Shown here: positions 1 to 7,548 of the stretch, one piece after another
Numbering within the stretch: the stretch's first letter is position 1
Layout: each line of letters starts with the position of its first letter
DNA from: DASYTH01 sp035762905
GTDB lineage: Bacteria > Actinomycetota > Actinomycetes > Mycobacteriales > Pseudonocardiaceae
Length of the DNA stretch: 64,000 nt
NCBI RefSeq assembly: GCF_035762905.1
Contig: NZ_DASUCC010000131.1
Span: 62,001-126,000 of the forward strand
Direction of reading: 5' to 3'
Made by a program: the position numbers and the translations under genes
The notes under the pieces: generated by a model
Told to the model about the DNA's origin: nothing
Databases searched by the model: none
The model's input: the letters and a program-made list of their open reading frames with translations, nothing else

Positions 1-17
1 GTGGTAGCATCGGCCAT

Positions 18-40
18 GTTTTCGCCCCTAAGGCGAAAAC
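18..40. promoter_or_regulatory. Palindromic candidate operator upstream of nadA
   Basis: The sequence holds a perfect 9-bp inverted repeat, GTTTTCGCC and GGCGAAAAC, around a 5-nt centre (CCTAA). It lies about 43 bp before the nadA start. Its position ahead of the NAD biosynthesis operon suggests a binding site for an NAD-responsive repressor such as NrtR. That assignment is inference, because the regulator gene would lie outside the window. Confidence 0.5.
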
Positions 41-82
41 CTCCGGTCAACTCGACCCGGATGGCACACGGAGGAGCACATC

Positions 83-1105
83 ATGGCCGCGACCGCCTCT
101 CTGGAGCTGGGATCCGATCTCACACCGTACGGGGGAGTGGTTCCCGACGCGGGCTGGCGCGCCGAAATCCGGCGGCTGGCCGAGGAACAGAACGCGGTGC
201 TGCTCGCGCACAACTACCAGCTGCCGGAGATCCAGGACATCGCCGACCACACCGGCGACTCGCTCGGCCTGAGCCGGATCGCGGCGACCAGCGACGCGGC
301 CACCATCGTCTTCTGCGGCGTGCACTTCATGGCCGAGACCGCCAAGATCCTCAGCCCGGACAAGCGGGTGCTCATCCCGGACGCCCGGGCCGGCTGCTCG
401 CTGGCCGACTCGATCGACGCCGCGCAGCTGCGCGCCTGGAAGGCCGAGCACCCCGGTGCCGTGGTCGTCTCCTACGTCAACACCACCGCGGAGGTGAAGG
501 CGGAGACCGACATCTGCTGCACCTCGTCCAACGCGGTCGACGTGGTCCGGTCCATCCCGGCCGACCGCGACGTGCTGTTCCTGCCGGACCAGTTCCTCGG
601 GGCGCACGTCAAGCGCGAGACCGGCCGGCAGAACCTGCACATCTGGGCCGGCGAATGCCATGTGCACGCCGGGATCAACGGCACCGAACTGGCCGAGCGG
701 GCCGCCGCCAACCCGGACGCGGACCTGTTCGTGCACCCCGAGTGCGGCTGCGCGACCTCGGCGTTATATCTGGCCGGCGAGGGCATCGTGCCCAGCGAGC
801 GGGTCAAGATCCTGTCCACCGGCGACATGGTCACCCAGGCCCGGGCCACCCGGTCCCGGTCGGTGCTGGTGGCCACCGAGATCGGCATGCTGCACCAGCT
901 CCGCCGGGCCGCTCCGGAGATCGAGTTCACCGCGGTCAACGACCGGGCCTCGTGCCGGTACATGAAGATGATCACGCCCGCGGCGCTGCTCCGGGCACTG
1001 CGAGAAGGACGCGACGAGGTGCACGTCGACCCGGCGATCGCCGAGCGGGCCCGCGGCGCGGTGCAGCGCATGATCGAGATCGGCAAGCCAGGAGGCGGGG
1101 AATGA
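83..1105 (+). CDS. nadA: Quinolinate synthase NadA
   Basis: NadA condenses iminoaspartate with dihydroxyacetone phosphate to quinolinate, the second step of de novo NAD synthesis in the cytoplasm, using a [4Fe-4S] cluster. The 340-aa protein has the usual length. It shows LAHNYQLPEI near residue 41, FCGVHFMAETAKIL near 77, GECHVHAG, HPECGC and ASCRYMKM. The cysteines of the FCGV, ECHVH and CRYM motifs sit where family members place the cluster ligands. The ATG is preceded by a strong GGAGGAG ribosome site. It overlaps nadB by 4 bp (ATGA), so nadA, nadB and nadC form one operon. A palindrome about 43 bp upstream is a likely operator. Confidence 0.97.
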   Translation: MAATASLELGSDLTPYGGVVPDAGWRAEIRRLAEEQNAVLLAHNYQLPEIQDIADHTGDSLGLSRIAATSDAATIVFCGVHFMAETAKILSPDKRVLIPDARAGCSLADSIDAAQLRAWKAEHPGAVVVSYVNTTAEVKAETDICCTSSNAVDVVRSIPADRDVLFLPDQFLGAHVKRETGRQNLHIWAGECHVHAGINGTELAERAAANPDADLFVHPECGCATSALYLAGEGIVPSERVKILSTGDMVTQARATRSRSVLVATEIGMLHQLRRAAPEIEFTAVNDRASCRYMKMITPAALLRALREGRDEVHVDPAIAERARGAVQRMIEIGKPGGGE

Positions 1106-2727
1106 CCGTCCGCTGGGAGGCCCGGGCCGACCTGGTCGTGGTCGGCACCGGGGTGGCCGGGCTGACCGCCGCCCTTGCCGCGCACGCCCTGGGTCTGCGG
1201 GTGCTCGTGGTGACCAAGTCCGCGGCCGACGACGGCAACACCCGGTGGGCGCAGGGCGGGATCGCCGCCGTGCTGCCCGAGGCACACGAGCCGGGCGACA
1301 CGGTGGCCCGGCACGCGGCGGACACCCGCCTCGCCGGCGCCGGGCTGTGCGACGAGGCGGCGGTCGCGGCGATCATCGCCGGCGGGCCGGCCGCGGTGCA
1401 CCGGCTGCGCCGGCTGGGCGCCGCGTTCGACCTGGGTGCCGACGGGACGACATTGGCCCGTGGCCGGGAGGGTGGGCACAGTGCGTTCCGCGTGGTACAC
1501 GCGGGCGGCGATGCCACCGGCGCCGAGGTGGAGCGGGCGCTGCTGGCCGCGGCGCGCGACGGCCGGGTGCCGATGCTCGAACGGCACGTGGCCGTGGACA
1601 CGCTGCGCACGCCGCTCGGCGCGGTGGCCGGGCTGCTGGTGCTGGACGGTTCCGGCGAGTTGGGCCGGATCGGGGCGCCCGCTGTGCTGCTGGCCACCGG
1701 CGGCCTTGGCCAGCTCTACCAGGCCACCTCCAACCCGGCGGTGGCCACCGGGGACGGGATCGCACTGGCGCTGCGCTCCGGCGCGCCGGTCGCCGACCTG
1801 GAGTTCGTGCAGTTCCACCCCACCGTGCTCTACACCGGAGCCGGCGCGCGCGGCCGCTGCCCGCTGGTCACCGAGGCGGTGCGCGGCGAGGGCGCGGTGC
1901 TGATCGACGCGACCGGTGCCCGGGTGATGGCCGGCGTGCATCCGCTCGCCGACCTCGCGCCGCGCGACGTGGTGGCGGCGGCGATCACCCGCAGGCTGGC
2001 CGAGGAGCCCGGCGGGGTCAACGACCACGTGTTCCTGGACGCCACCGGGATCGGCGCCGAGCCGTTCCGCCGCCGATTCCCGACCGTCTACCGGGCGTGC
2101 CTGCGGGTGGGCGTGGACCCGACCAGGGAGCCGATCCCGGTCGCCCCGGCCGCGCACTTCTCCTGCGGCGGCGTGACGTCCACCGTGGCCGGGCGCACGC
2201 CGGTCACCGGCCTGTACGCGGCCGGCGAGGTGGCCCGGACCGGGCTGCACGGCGCGAACCGGCTGGCGTCCAACAGCCTGCTCGAGGGGTTGGTGGTCGG
2301 TGGCTGGGCGGCCGAGGCGGTGGCCGCGGACCTGGCGGGCGGCCGGCTCGCCGATCCCCGGCAGGCCGAGCGGCCCGCGCTGCCGGTCGCTCCGGTCGCC
2401 GAGCGGGACCTGCTGCAGCGGGTGATGAGCCGCTACGCCGGGATCGGCCGGGACGGCGAGGATCTCGCGGTGATCGGCTCGGTGCTCGACATGTCCGCTG
2501 TGGACAGTCCGCTGGCCAGCCGGGAGCTGGTCGAGGACGCCGCGCTGACCCTGACCGCCCGGGCGCTGATCGCCAGCGCCGCCGAGCGCACCGAGTCCCG
2601 CGGCTGCCATGTGCGCACCGACCATCCGGCGCCCGACCCGGCCTTGGCGCGCAGCCTTTCGGTCCGGCTCACCCCGTCCGGCCAGCCGATGCTCGCCGGC
2701 CGCGGTCTGATCAGGAGTGTCGCGTGA
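1102..2727 (+). CDS. nadB: L-aspartate oxidase NadB
   Basis: NadB is an FAD enzyme that oxidises L-aspartate to iminoaspartate, which NadA then uses. The 541-aa protein begins with the dinucleotide fold VVVGTGVAGLTAAL (residues 12-25). It carries the succinate-dehydrogenase/fumarate-reductase flavoprotein signatures FVQFHPTVLYT, AAHFSCGGV and GLHGANRLASNSLLEGLVVG. The start is the ATG inside the ATGA overlap with nadA. The stop codon is the first part of a TGAGCGGAGC-type spacer leading to nadC. Family length and operon context make the assignment secure. Confidence 0.96.
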   Translation: MTVRWEARADLVVVGTGVAGLTAALAAHALGLRVLVVTKSAADDGNTRWAQGGIAAVLPEAHEPGDTVARHAADTRLAGAGLCDEAAVAAIIAGGPAAVHRLRRLGAAFDLGADGTTLARGREGGHSAFRVVHAGGDATGAEVERALLAAARDGRVPMLERHVAVDTLRTPLGAVAGLLVLDGSGELGRIGAPAVLLATGGLGQLYQATSNPAVATGDGIALALRSGAPVADLEFVQFHPTVLYTGAGARGRCPLVTEAVRGEGAVLIDATGARVMAGVHPLADLAPRDVVAAAITRRLAEEPGGVNDHVFLDATGIGAEPFRRRFPTVYRACLRVGVDPTREPIPVAPAAHFSCGGVTSTVAGRTPVTGLYAAGEVARTGLHGANRLASNSLLEGLVVGGWAAEAVAADLAGGRLADPRQAERPALPVAPVAERDLLQRVMSRYAGIGRDGEDLAVIGSVLDMSAVDSPLASRELVEDAALTLTARALIASAAERTESRGCHVRTDHPAPDPALARSLSVRLTPSGQPMLAGRGLIRSVA

Positions 2728-2818
2728 GCGGAGCTTGCGGAGCGAAACATCGAGCACTGCCCGGCCGCCGAGGGACGAGGCGGCCGGGCAGCCAGCATCG
2801 AGCTTGCGAGGTGCTGGC
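2727..2818 (+). repeat. Intra-operon spacer with TGAGCGGAGC repeat and hairpin
   Basis: The stretch between the nadB stop and the preferred nadC start begins with TGAGCGGAGCTTGCGGAGCG, read from the nadB stop codon. It then contains a perfect 13-bp stem, CTGCCCGGCCGCC (2757-2769) with GGCGGCCGGGCAG (2779-2791), around a 9-nt loop. It ends with GAGCTTGCGAGGTG (2800-2813). The same kind of element follows the stop codons at three other intra-operon junctions here (11523, 32126-32243 and 35312-35338). No T-run follows the stem, so it may be an RNA-stability or attenuating hairpin rather than a true terminator. Confidence 0.6.
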
Positions 2819-3667
2819 GTGACCGAGGAGTTGGAGCTGGACCTGGATCTGGACCGGGTGATCACCGCCGCGCTCGACGAGGACCTGCGGTACGGGCCGG
2901 ACGCGACCACCGTGGCGACCGTGCCGGCGGACGCCGTGGCCACGGCGGAGCTGACGCCCCGACGGGCCGGCACGCTCGCCGGGGTCGGGGTGGCGCTGGC
3001 GGTGTTCGAGCGGGTGCTCGGCTCGGTCGAGGTGCTGCATCGGGCCACCGACGGCTCGCCCGCGGTGCCGGGAAGTCCCGCGCTGGTCCTGCGTGGCTCG
3101 GTGCGCGGGTTGCTCACCGCCGAGCGCACCGCGCTCAACCTGGTCTGCCATCTGTCCGGGGTGGCCACCGCGACCGCCGCCTGGGTGGCCGCGGTGGCCG
3201 GCACCGGGTGCGCGATCCGGGACACCCGCAAGACGCTGCCCGGCCTGCGGCTGCTGGAGAAGTACGCGGTGCGCTGCGGCGGCGGGGTGAACCACCGGTT
3301 CGGTCTCGGCGACGCCGTGCTGATCAAGGACAACCACGTGCTGGCCGCGGGTTCGGTCGGCAAGGCCCTTGCCGCCGCCCGCGCGCACGCCCCCGGCCTG
3401 CCCTGCGAGGTCGAGGTGGACAGCCTGGAGCAGCTCGACGAGGCGCTCGCCGAGCGCGCGGAGCTGGTGCTGCTGGACAACTTCACGGTCGAGTGGTGTG
3501 CCGAGGCGGTCGGCCGGGCCGCGGGCACCCCGACCCGGCTGGAGGCCTCCGGCGGCCTGACCCTGGACGTGGCGCGCGGCTACGCCGAGACCGGGGTGGA
3601 CTTCCTGGCGGTCGGCGCGCTGACCCACTCGGCGCCCGCGCTCGATCTGGGTCTGGATCTGTGCTGA
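2819..3667 (+). CDS. nadC: Nicotinate-nucleotide pyrophosphorylase NadC
   Basis: NadC (quinolinate phosphoribosyltransferase) converts quinolinate and PRPP to nicotinate mononucleotide and completes the nadABC pathway. It shows the family signature RDTRKTLPGLR, the catalytic stretch HRFGLGDAVLIKDNH, EVEVDSLEQLDEAL and the C-terminal EASGGLTLD. I chose the GTG at 2819, giving 282 aa, because family members begin near this point. The frame stays open to 2717, but that stretch is the repeat and hairpin spacer and would add an unusual 34-residue leader. Confidence 0.94.
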   Translation: MTEELELDLDLDRVITAALDEDLRYGPDATTVATVPADAVATAELTPRRAGTLAGVGVALAVFERVLGSVEVLHRATDGSPAVPGSPALVLRGSVRGLLTAERTALNLVCHLSGVATATAAWVAAVAGTGCAIRDTRKTLPGLRLLEKYAVRCGGGVNHRFGLGDAVLIKDNHVLAAGSVGKALAAARAHAPGLPCEVEVDSLEQLDEALAERAELVLLDNFTVEWCAEAVGRAAGTPTRLEASGGLTLDVARGYAETGVDFLAVGALTHSAPALDLGLDLC

Positions 3668-3696
3668 GCTCTTGTCCGACCGCTATACACACGGTG

Positions 3697-3702
3697 TAGT
3701 GT
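3697..3702 (+). promoter_or_regulatory. Candidate -10 element of the MacAB-like operon
   Basis: TAGTGT matches TANNNT and ends 7 nt before the ATG at 3710. This spacing predicts a transcript beginning at or next to the start codon (leaderless). A TTGTCC at 3672-3677 could be the -35 with a long 19-bp spacer. A short inverted repeat TACAC-ACG-GTGTA (3686-3698) overlaps the element and might bind a regulator. Confidence 0.35.
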
Positions 3703-3709
3703 CCGCCGC

Positions 3710-4729
3710 ATGATGAAGCTCACGGCCACCGTACTGGCCGCGGTGCTGCTGGCCTCGGCGTGTACCGCGTCCGGCCCGCCACCCTCGGTACCGGACCTGG
3801 CCGCCCGGGGGACCACGCTCACCACTGCGACGCTCACCCGGCAGGATCTGGCCAACAAGGTCAGCCTGTCGGCCAAGGTCACCATGAACCCGATCTTCGG
3901 TCTGGTGGCGCCGATGGACGGACAGATCCGGTTCGTCGACGTGAAGCCGCCGAACGGCACGCCGATCAAGCCCACCAAGGTGGCCACGGTGAGCGCGCGC
4001 GGCAAGCAGCCGGCCACCCTGGAGGTCCCGGCCGGCGCGACCTTCGCCGGGCGGCTGGTGGACGACAAGTCGACGGTCACAACCGGAATGCCGGTCGTGT
4101 CGGCGAAGTACGTCGGGTACGGCATCGTCGCCGACATCGACGGCGCCGACGCCTACAAGCTTTCCGACCAGCTCGGCACCGTGCAGGCGCAGGTGAAGAA
4201 CGGGCCGGGGCCGTTCCCGTGCACCGTGCTCGGCACCATCGCGGCGCTGCCCGCCGGCACGATCCCCGAACCGCCTGCGCCCCCGGCCCCGCCGCAGGAC
4301 CAGCAGCAACAGGTGCCGGGCGCGCTCCAGCCGGTGCCGCCCCCGGCCCAGCCCGACTCCGGCAACGGGGACCAGGGCGGTTCCGAGCCGACCGGGCTGC
4401 GCCTGGTGTGCACCGCGCCGGCCGACGTGAAGCTGATCAACGGCGCCGCTGCCACCATCGAGGTGATCACCGCGCGGGCCAGCCAGGTGCTGGTCGCTCC
4501 GGTCGAGGCCGTTGCCGGACGGCAGGGCGCCGGGCAGGTCGACGTGATCGGCCCGGACGGCAGCCGGCAGACCACCCAGGTCGAGTTAGGCCTGACCGAC
4601 GGCCGGATGATCGAGATCAGGTCCGGGCTGACCGGCACCGAGTCCCTGGCCGTCCCCGGGCCCAACCTGCCGGACGCGCCGGGCGGGCCGAACGAGCAGG
4701 GCGGACCCGGCGGGGTAATCCGGAAATGA
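3710..4729 (+). CDS. Lipoprotein efflux adaptor-like protein (MacA/HlyD-like)
   Basis: This 339-aa protein is probably the extracytoplasmic adaptor of an ABC exporter, because it forms an operon with a MacB-type ATPase and permease (4-bp overlap with the ATPase gene). The N-terminus is a lipoprotein signal with lipobox LASAC, Cys18. The body contains VAPMDGQIRFVDVK, PAGATFAGRLV and VLVAPVEAV, the short beta-rich blocks typical of membrane-fusion and efflux adaptors. A Pro/Gln-rich linker occupies about residues 184-222. In a Gram-positive cell it would sit on the outer face of the membrane. The substrate is unknown; antimicrobial peptide or lipid export are possibilities from the family. Confidence 0.75.
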   Translation: MMKLTATVLAAVLLASACTASGPPPSVPDLAARGTTLTTATLTRQDLANKVSLSAKVTMNPIFGLVAPMDGQIRFVDVKPPNGTPIKPTKVATVSARGKQPATLEVPAGATFAGRLVDDKSTVTTGMPVVSAKYVGYGIVADIDGADAYKLSDQLGTVQAQVKNGPGPFPCTVLGTIAALPAGTIPEPPAPPAPPQDQQQQVPGALQPVPPPAQPDSGNGDQGGSEPTGLRLVCTAPADVKLINGAAATIEVITARASQVLVAPVEAVAGRQGAGQVDVIGPDGSRQTTQVELGLTDGRMIEIRSGLTGTESLAVPGPNLPDAPGGPNEQGGPGGVIRK

Positions 4730-5424
4730 CCCCGCTCATCCAGCTCACCGGGATCAGCAAGACGTTACGGGGGCAGGGCAAGCCCCGGTCCGTGCTGACC
4801 GGCCTCGACCTGACCGTCCACAGTGGAGAGAGCGTCGCCATCCTCGGCCGGTCCGGATCCGGCAAGAGCACGCTGCTCAGCCTGATCGGCCTGTTCGACC
4901 GGCCGGACAGCGGCCAGTACCTGTTCTGCGGCAACGACATCAGCCGGATCGGGGAGCGCCGGTCGGCCCGGCTGCGCAGCGACGAGTTCGGTTTCGTGTT
5001 CCAGCGCTTCTTCCTGCTCAAGCACCTCACCGCGGCGCAGAACGTGGCCATGGCGCTGGTGAACGGGCAGGGCTGGCTGCCCCGCCGCAAACGCCGCGCG
5101 CGGATCATGGCCGCACTGGACCAGGTCGGGATCGCGCACCTGGCCAAGCACAAGCCGGCCCGGCTCTCCGGCGGCGAGCAGCAGCGGGTGGCGATCGCCA
5201 GGGCCCTGGTCCGCGAGCCGCGGGTGCTGCTGGCCGACGAGCCGACCGGGGCGCTGGACACCGAGACCGGCAACCTGGTCGTGGACGCGTTGCAGGCCAC
5301 CACGGCGCGCGGCTGCGGGCTGATCCTGGTCACCCACGACCATGATCACGCCGCCCGGATGGGCAGCATGCTGCGGCTGGCCGAGGGCGCGCTGCACCGG
5401 GCGGAAGCGCGGGTGCCGGCATGA
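4726..5424 (+). CDS. ABC transporter ATP-binding protein, MacB/LolD-type
   Basis: This cytoplasmic ATPase of 232 aa energises the adjacent MacB-like permease. Walker A is GRSGSGKST (near residue 43), the signature is LSGGEQQRVAIARAL, Walker B is VLLADEPTGALD and the switch histidine is in LVTHDHDHA. These match the MacB/LolD exporter ATPase class (3.A.1.122/125). The ATG overlaps the adaptor stop (ATGA) and the stop overlaps the permease ATG, so the three genes are translationally coupled. Confidence 0.93.
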   Translation: MTPLIQLTGISKTLRGQGKPRSVLTGLDLTVHSGESVAILGRSGSGKSTLLSLIGLFDRPDSGQYLFCGNDISRIGERRSARLRSDEFGFVFQRFFLLKHLTAAQNVAMALVNGQGWLPRRKRRARIMAALDQVGIAHLAKHKPARLSGGEQQRVAIARALVREPRVLLADEPTGALDTETGNLVVDALQATTARGCGLILVTHDHDHAARMGSMLRLAEGALHRAEARVPA

Positions 5425-6701
5425 TGCGGCTGTCCGGCCGGGCCCGGTCCGCGATGATCATCGGCGGCCAGGGCATCCGGTCCCGCAAGCTGCGCACGCT
5501 GCTGTCCATGATCAGCCTGTTCCTCGGCGTGCTGGCCGTGGTCACCGTGCAGGCCGGGCTGGAGATCGCCAACCGGGCCCTGCTCTCCGACGTCGAGCTG
5601 ACCCGGGGCCGGGATGGCACGGTCGTCATGTACATGCCGCCGTACGAGGTGGCCACGCCGATCGCCATGGACACGGTCAAGGACCGCTCGGACGCGGTGG
5701 CGATGATCAACCTCGAGGCCGTAGTCGGTGAGCCGGGGGTCACCCCGGTCAACCCCGGCGGCTCCCCGTTCGACCAACCCGGCGCCTTCTACGGCGGGCC
5801 GAGCAGTCCCAGCCAGCAGTCACAGGACCAGGGGCGGCCGACCGGCGCGGCGATCGCGGTGCGCCTGGTCGGCCTCAGCGGCGACATCCGTCAGTTCCGC
5901 CCGTTCCAGACCGACTCGGGGGAGTGGCTCGACTTCAGCGGCCCGCCGGAGCTGAGCCCCCGGATCGTGCTCAACCGGGAGGCCGCCAAGGGGTTCAACC
6001 GGTTCCGCGTCCCCGCCGAGATGCGGATGTCGGGCGCCAAGCTCAACCCGACGCCGAAGATCGTCGGGGTGGTTCATGACGCCGACTACGGTCCGGTCGC
6101 CTACGTCCGCGCCGACGAGCTGCAGAACTGGGTGTCGGCCGCCGAACTCGGCCAGATGGGGGTGTCGCTGATGCTCTCCCCGACGGCCACCGGGGTGGAG
6201 CAGACGCTGCGCGCCCGGCTGATCGCCCAGGGGGTGGACAAGGACACCATCTACCGGGAGTCGATCAACTCCCGGGAGCAGTTCACCGACCAGCTCGGCC
6301 TGTTGCGCTGGATCTTCTTCGGCATGGCCGCCCTGGTCCTGCTGATCGGCGTCGCCGGCATCCTGAATGTCGGTCTGGCCACCGTGGGCGAGCGGGTCGA
6401 GGAGTTCGCCCTGCGCCGTGCCGTCGGCATGCCCCGGCTGCTGCTTGCCGGCATCGTGCTGTCCGAGACGCTGATCATCGGCATGCTCACCGCCCTGGCG
6501 GCGATCGGTGCCGGCGTCGTCGGCCTTGAGCTCGCCGGCCGCGTCCTCGGCGACCGCGAACCGTTCCTGCGCGATGTCACGTTCCCCTGGCAAGCCGGCG
6601 TCGCCGGGGTGATCGCCGGCCTCGCCGCCGGTGTCCTCGGCGGCCTCATCCCCGCCATCCGCGCCGCCCGCATCCCGATCGCCACCGTGATGCGCGCCTG
6701 A
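5421..6701 (+). CDS. ABC transporter permease with MacB periplasmic and FtsX domains
   Basis: This 426-aa permease has the MacB plan. One N-terminal membrane segment (about residues 25-48, with TLLSMISLFLGVLAVVTVQA) is followed by a large extracytoplasmic domain. Three C-terminal segments (about 297-322, 343-368 and 390-418) form the FtsX domain. EEFALRRAVGMPRLLLAGIV is the usual FtsX cytoplasmic coupling stretch. It is the last gene of the adaptor-ATPase-permease operon and ends 8 bp from a convergent gene. The transported compound cannot be read from sequence. Confidence 0.9.
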   Translation: MMRLSGRARSAMIIGGQGIRSRKLRTLLSMISLFLGVLAVVTVQAGLEIANRALLSDVELTRGRDGTVVMYMPPYEVATPIAMDTVKDRSDAVAMINLEAVVGEPGVTPVNPGGSPFDQPGAFYGGPSSPSQQSQDQGRPTGAAIAVRLVGLSGDIRQFRPFQTDSGEWLDFSGPPELSPRIVLNREAAKGFNRFRVPAEMRMSGAKLNPTPKIVGVVHDADYGPVAYVRADELQNWVSAAELGQMGVSLMLSPTATGVEQTLRARLIAQGVDKDTIYRESINSREQFTDQLGLLRWIFFGMAALVLLIGVAGILNVGLATVGERVEEFALRRAVGMPRLLLAGIVLSETLIIGMLTALAAIGAGVVGLELAGRVLGDREPFLRDVTFPWQAGVAGVIAGLAAGVLGGLIPAIRAARIPIATVMRA

Positions 6702-6709
6702 CTGCCGGG

Positions 6710-7489
6710 TTACAGCCGCCGGTTGGCCAGGACCGGGATCGTGCGGCGGGTGTGCGCCACCAGCTCGGTGTCCACGTCGACGACCAGCATGTCCGGGTCG
6801 GGTCCGGCCTGGGCGTGCACCCGGCCCAGCGGGTCGGCCACGGTGCTGTAGCCGATTCCGGTGGGCGCCTTGGGGTCGGGGACGTGCGGGTCGGCCTGGC
6901 CGCAGGCCAGCACCCAACAGGTCGAGTCCAGCGCGCGGGCCCGGACCAGCAGCTCCCACTGGGCGAGCTTGCCCTCACCGGCGCCCCACGAGGCACCCAG
7001 CAGGATCACCGCGGCGCCCTGGTCGGCGAGCGCGGTGAACAGCGCCGGGAACCGGATGTCGTAGCAGGTGGCGACGCCGAGCACGGTTCCGTCCAGCGGC
7101 ACGGTCACCGGCGAGTGACCCGGCGCCACCGTCTTCGACTCCTCGAAACCGAACGCGTCGAACAGGTGGATCTTGTCGTAGCCGAGGTGCTGGCCGCGAC
7201 CGGTGATCAGCTGCGTGTTGTAGACCCGCCCGTCCGGCGCCGGGGTGAACATCCCGGCCAGCACCAGCACGTCGTGGTCGGCGGCGATGCCCCGCACCGC
7301 GGTCGCCCACGGCCCGTCCAGCGGCTCCGCGATCGGGCCGAGCGGGACGCCGAACCGGGCCATGGTCGCCTCGGGGAACAGCACCACCGACGCCCCCTCC
7401 GCCGCCGCCCGCGCCACGCTGGACTGCACCTCGGCGAGGTTGGCGCCCGGGTCTTCGGTAGCGGTGATCTGGCACAGGGCTACACGCAT
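6710..7489 (-). CDS. Carbon-nitrogen hydrolase (nitrilase/omega-amidase family)
   Basis: This 259-aa cytoplasmic hydrolase belongs to the nitrilase superfamily. The Glu-Lys-Cys triad is visible as LFPEATMA (Glu), YDKIHLFDAFGFEESK (Lys) and ATCYDIRFPALF (Cys). Length and the FDAFGFEES loop fit the Nit2/omega-amidase or deaminated-glutathione amidase branch, but the exact substrate is uncertain. The ATG at 7489 gives the typical MRVALCQITATED start. It is divergent from the binding-protein gene at 7549 and stands alone. Confidence 0.88.
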   Translation of the reverse strand: MRVALCQITATEDPGANLAEVQSSVARAAAEGASVVLFPEATMARFGVPLGPIAEPLDGPWATAVRGIAADHDVLVLAGMFTPAPDGRVYNTQLITGRGQHLGYDKIHLFDAFGFEESKTVAPGHSPVTVPLDGTVLGVATCYDIRFPALFTALADQGAAVILLGASWGAGEGKLAQWELLVRARALDSTCWVLACGQADPHVPDPKAPTGIGYSTVADPLGRVHAQAGPDPDMLVVDVDTELVAHTRRTIPVLANRRL

Positions 7490-7534
7490 CGGTCCAGCCT
7501 CGCATACGCCGCACAACGGACGGTGGACGCCGGA

Positions 7535-7540
7535 TAGGGT
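7535..7540 (+). promoter_or_regulatory. Candidate -10 (TAGGGT) of the binding-protein gene
   Basis: TAGGGT fits TANNNT and lies 8 nt before the GTG at 7549, which would give a leaderless or near-leaderless mRNA. I see no convincing -35 hexamer. Confidence 0.3.
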
Positions 7541-7548
7541 CGGGCATC

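Noticed and set aside
2717..2818. Upstream start for nadC giving 34 more residues
   Set aside because: The extension translates the repeat and hairpin spacer, overlaps nadB and is not typical of NadC N-termini.
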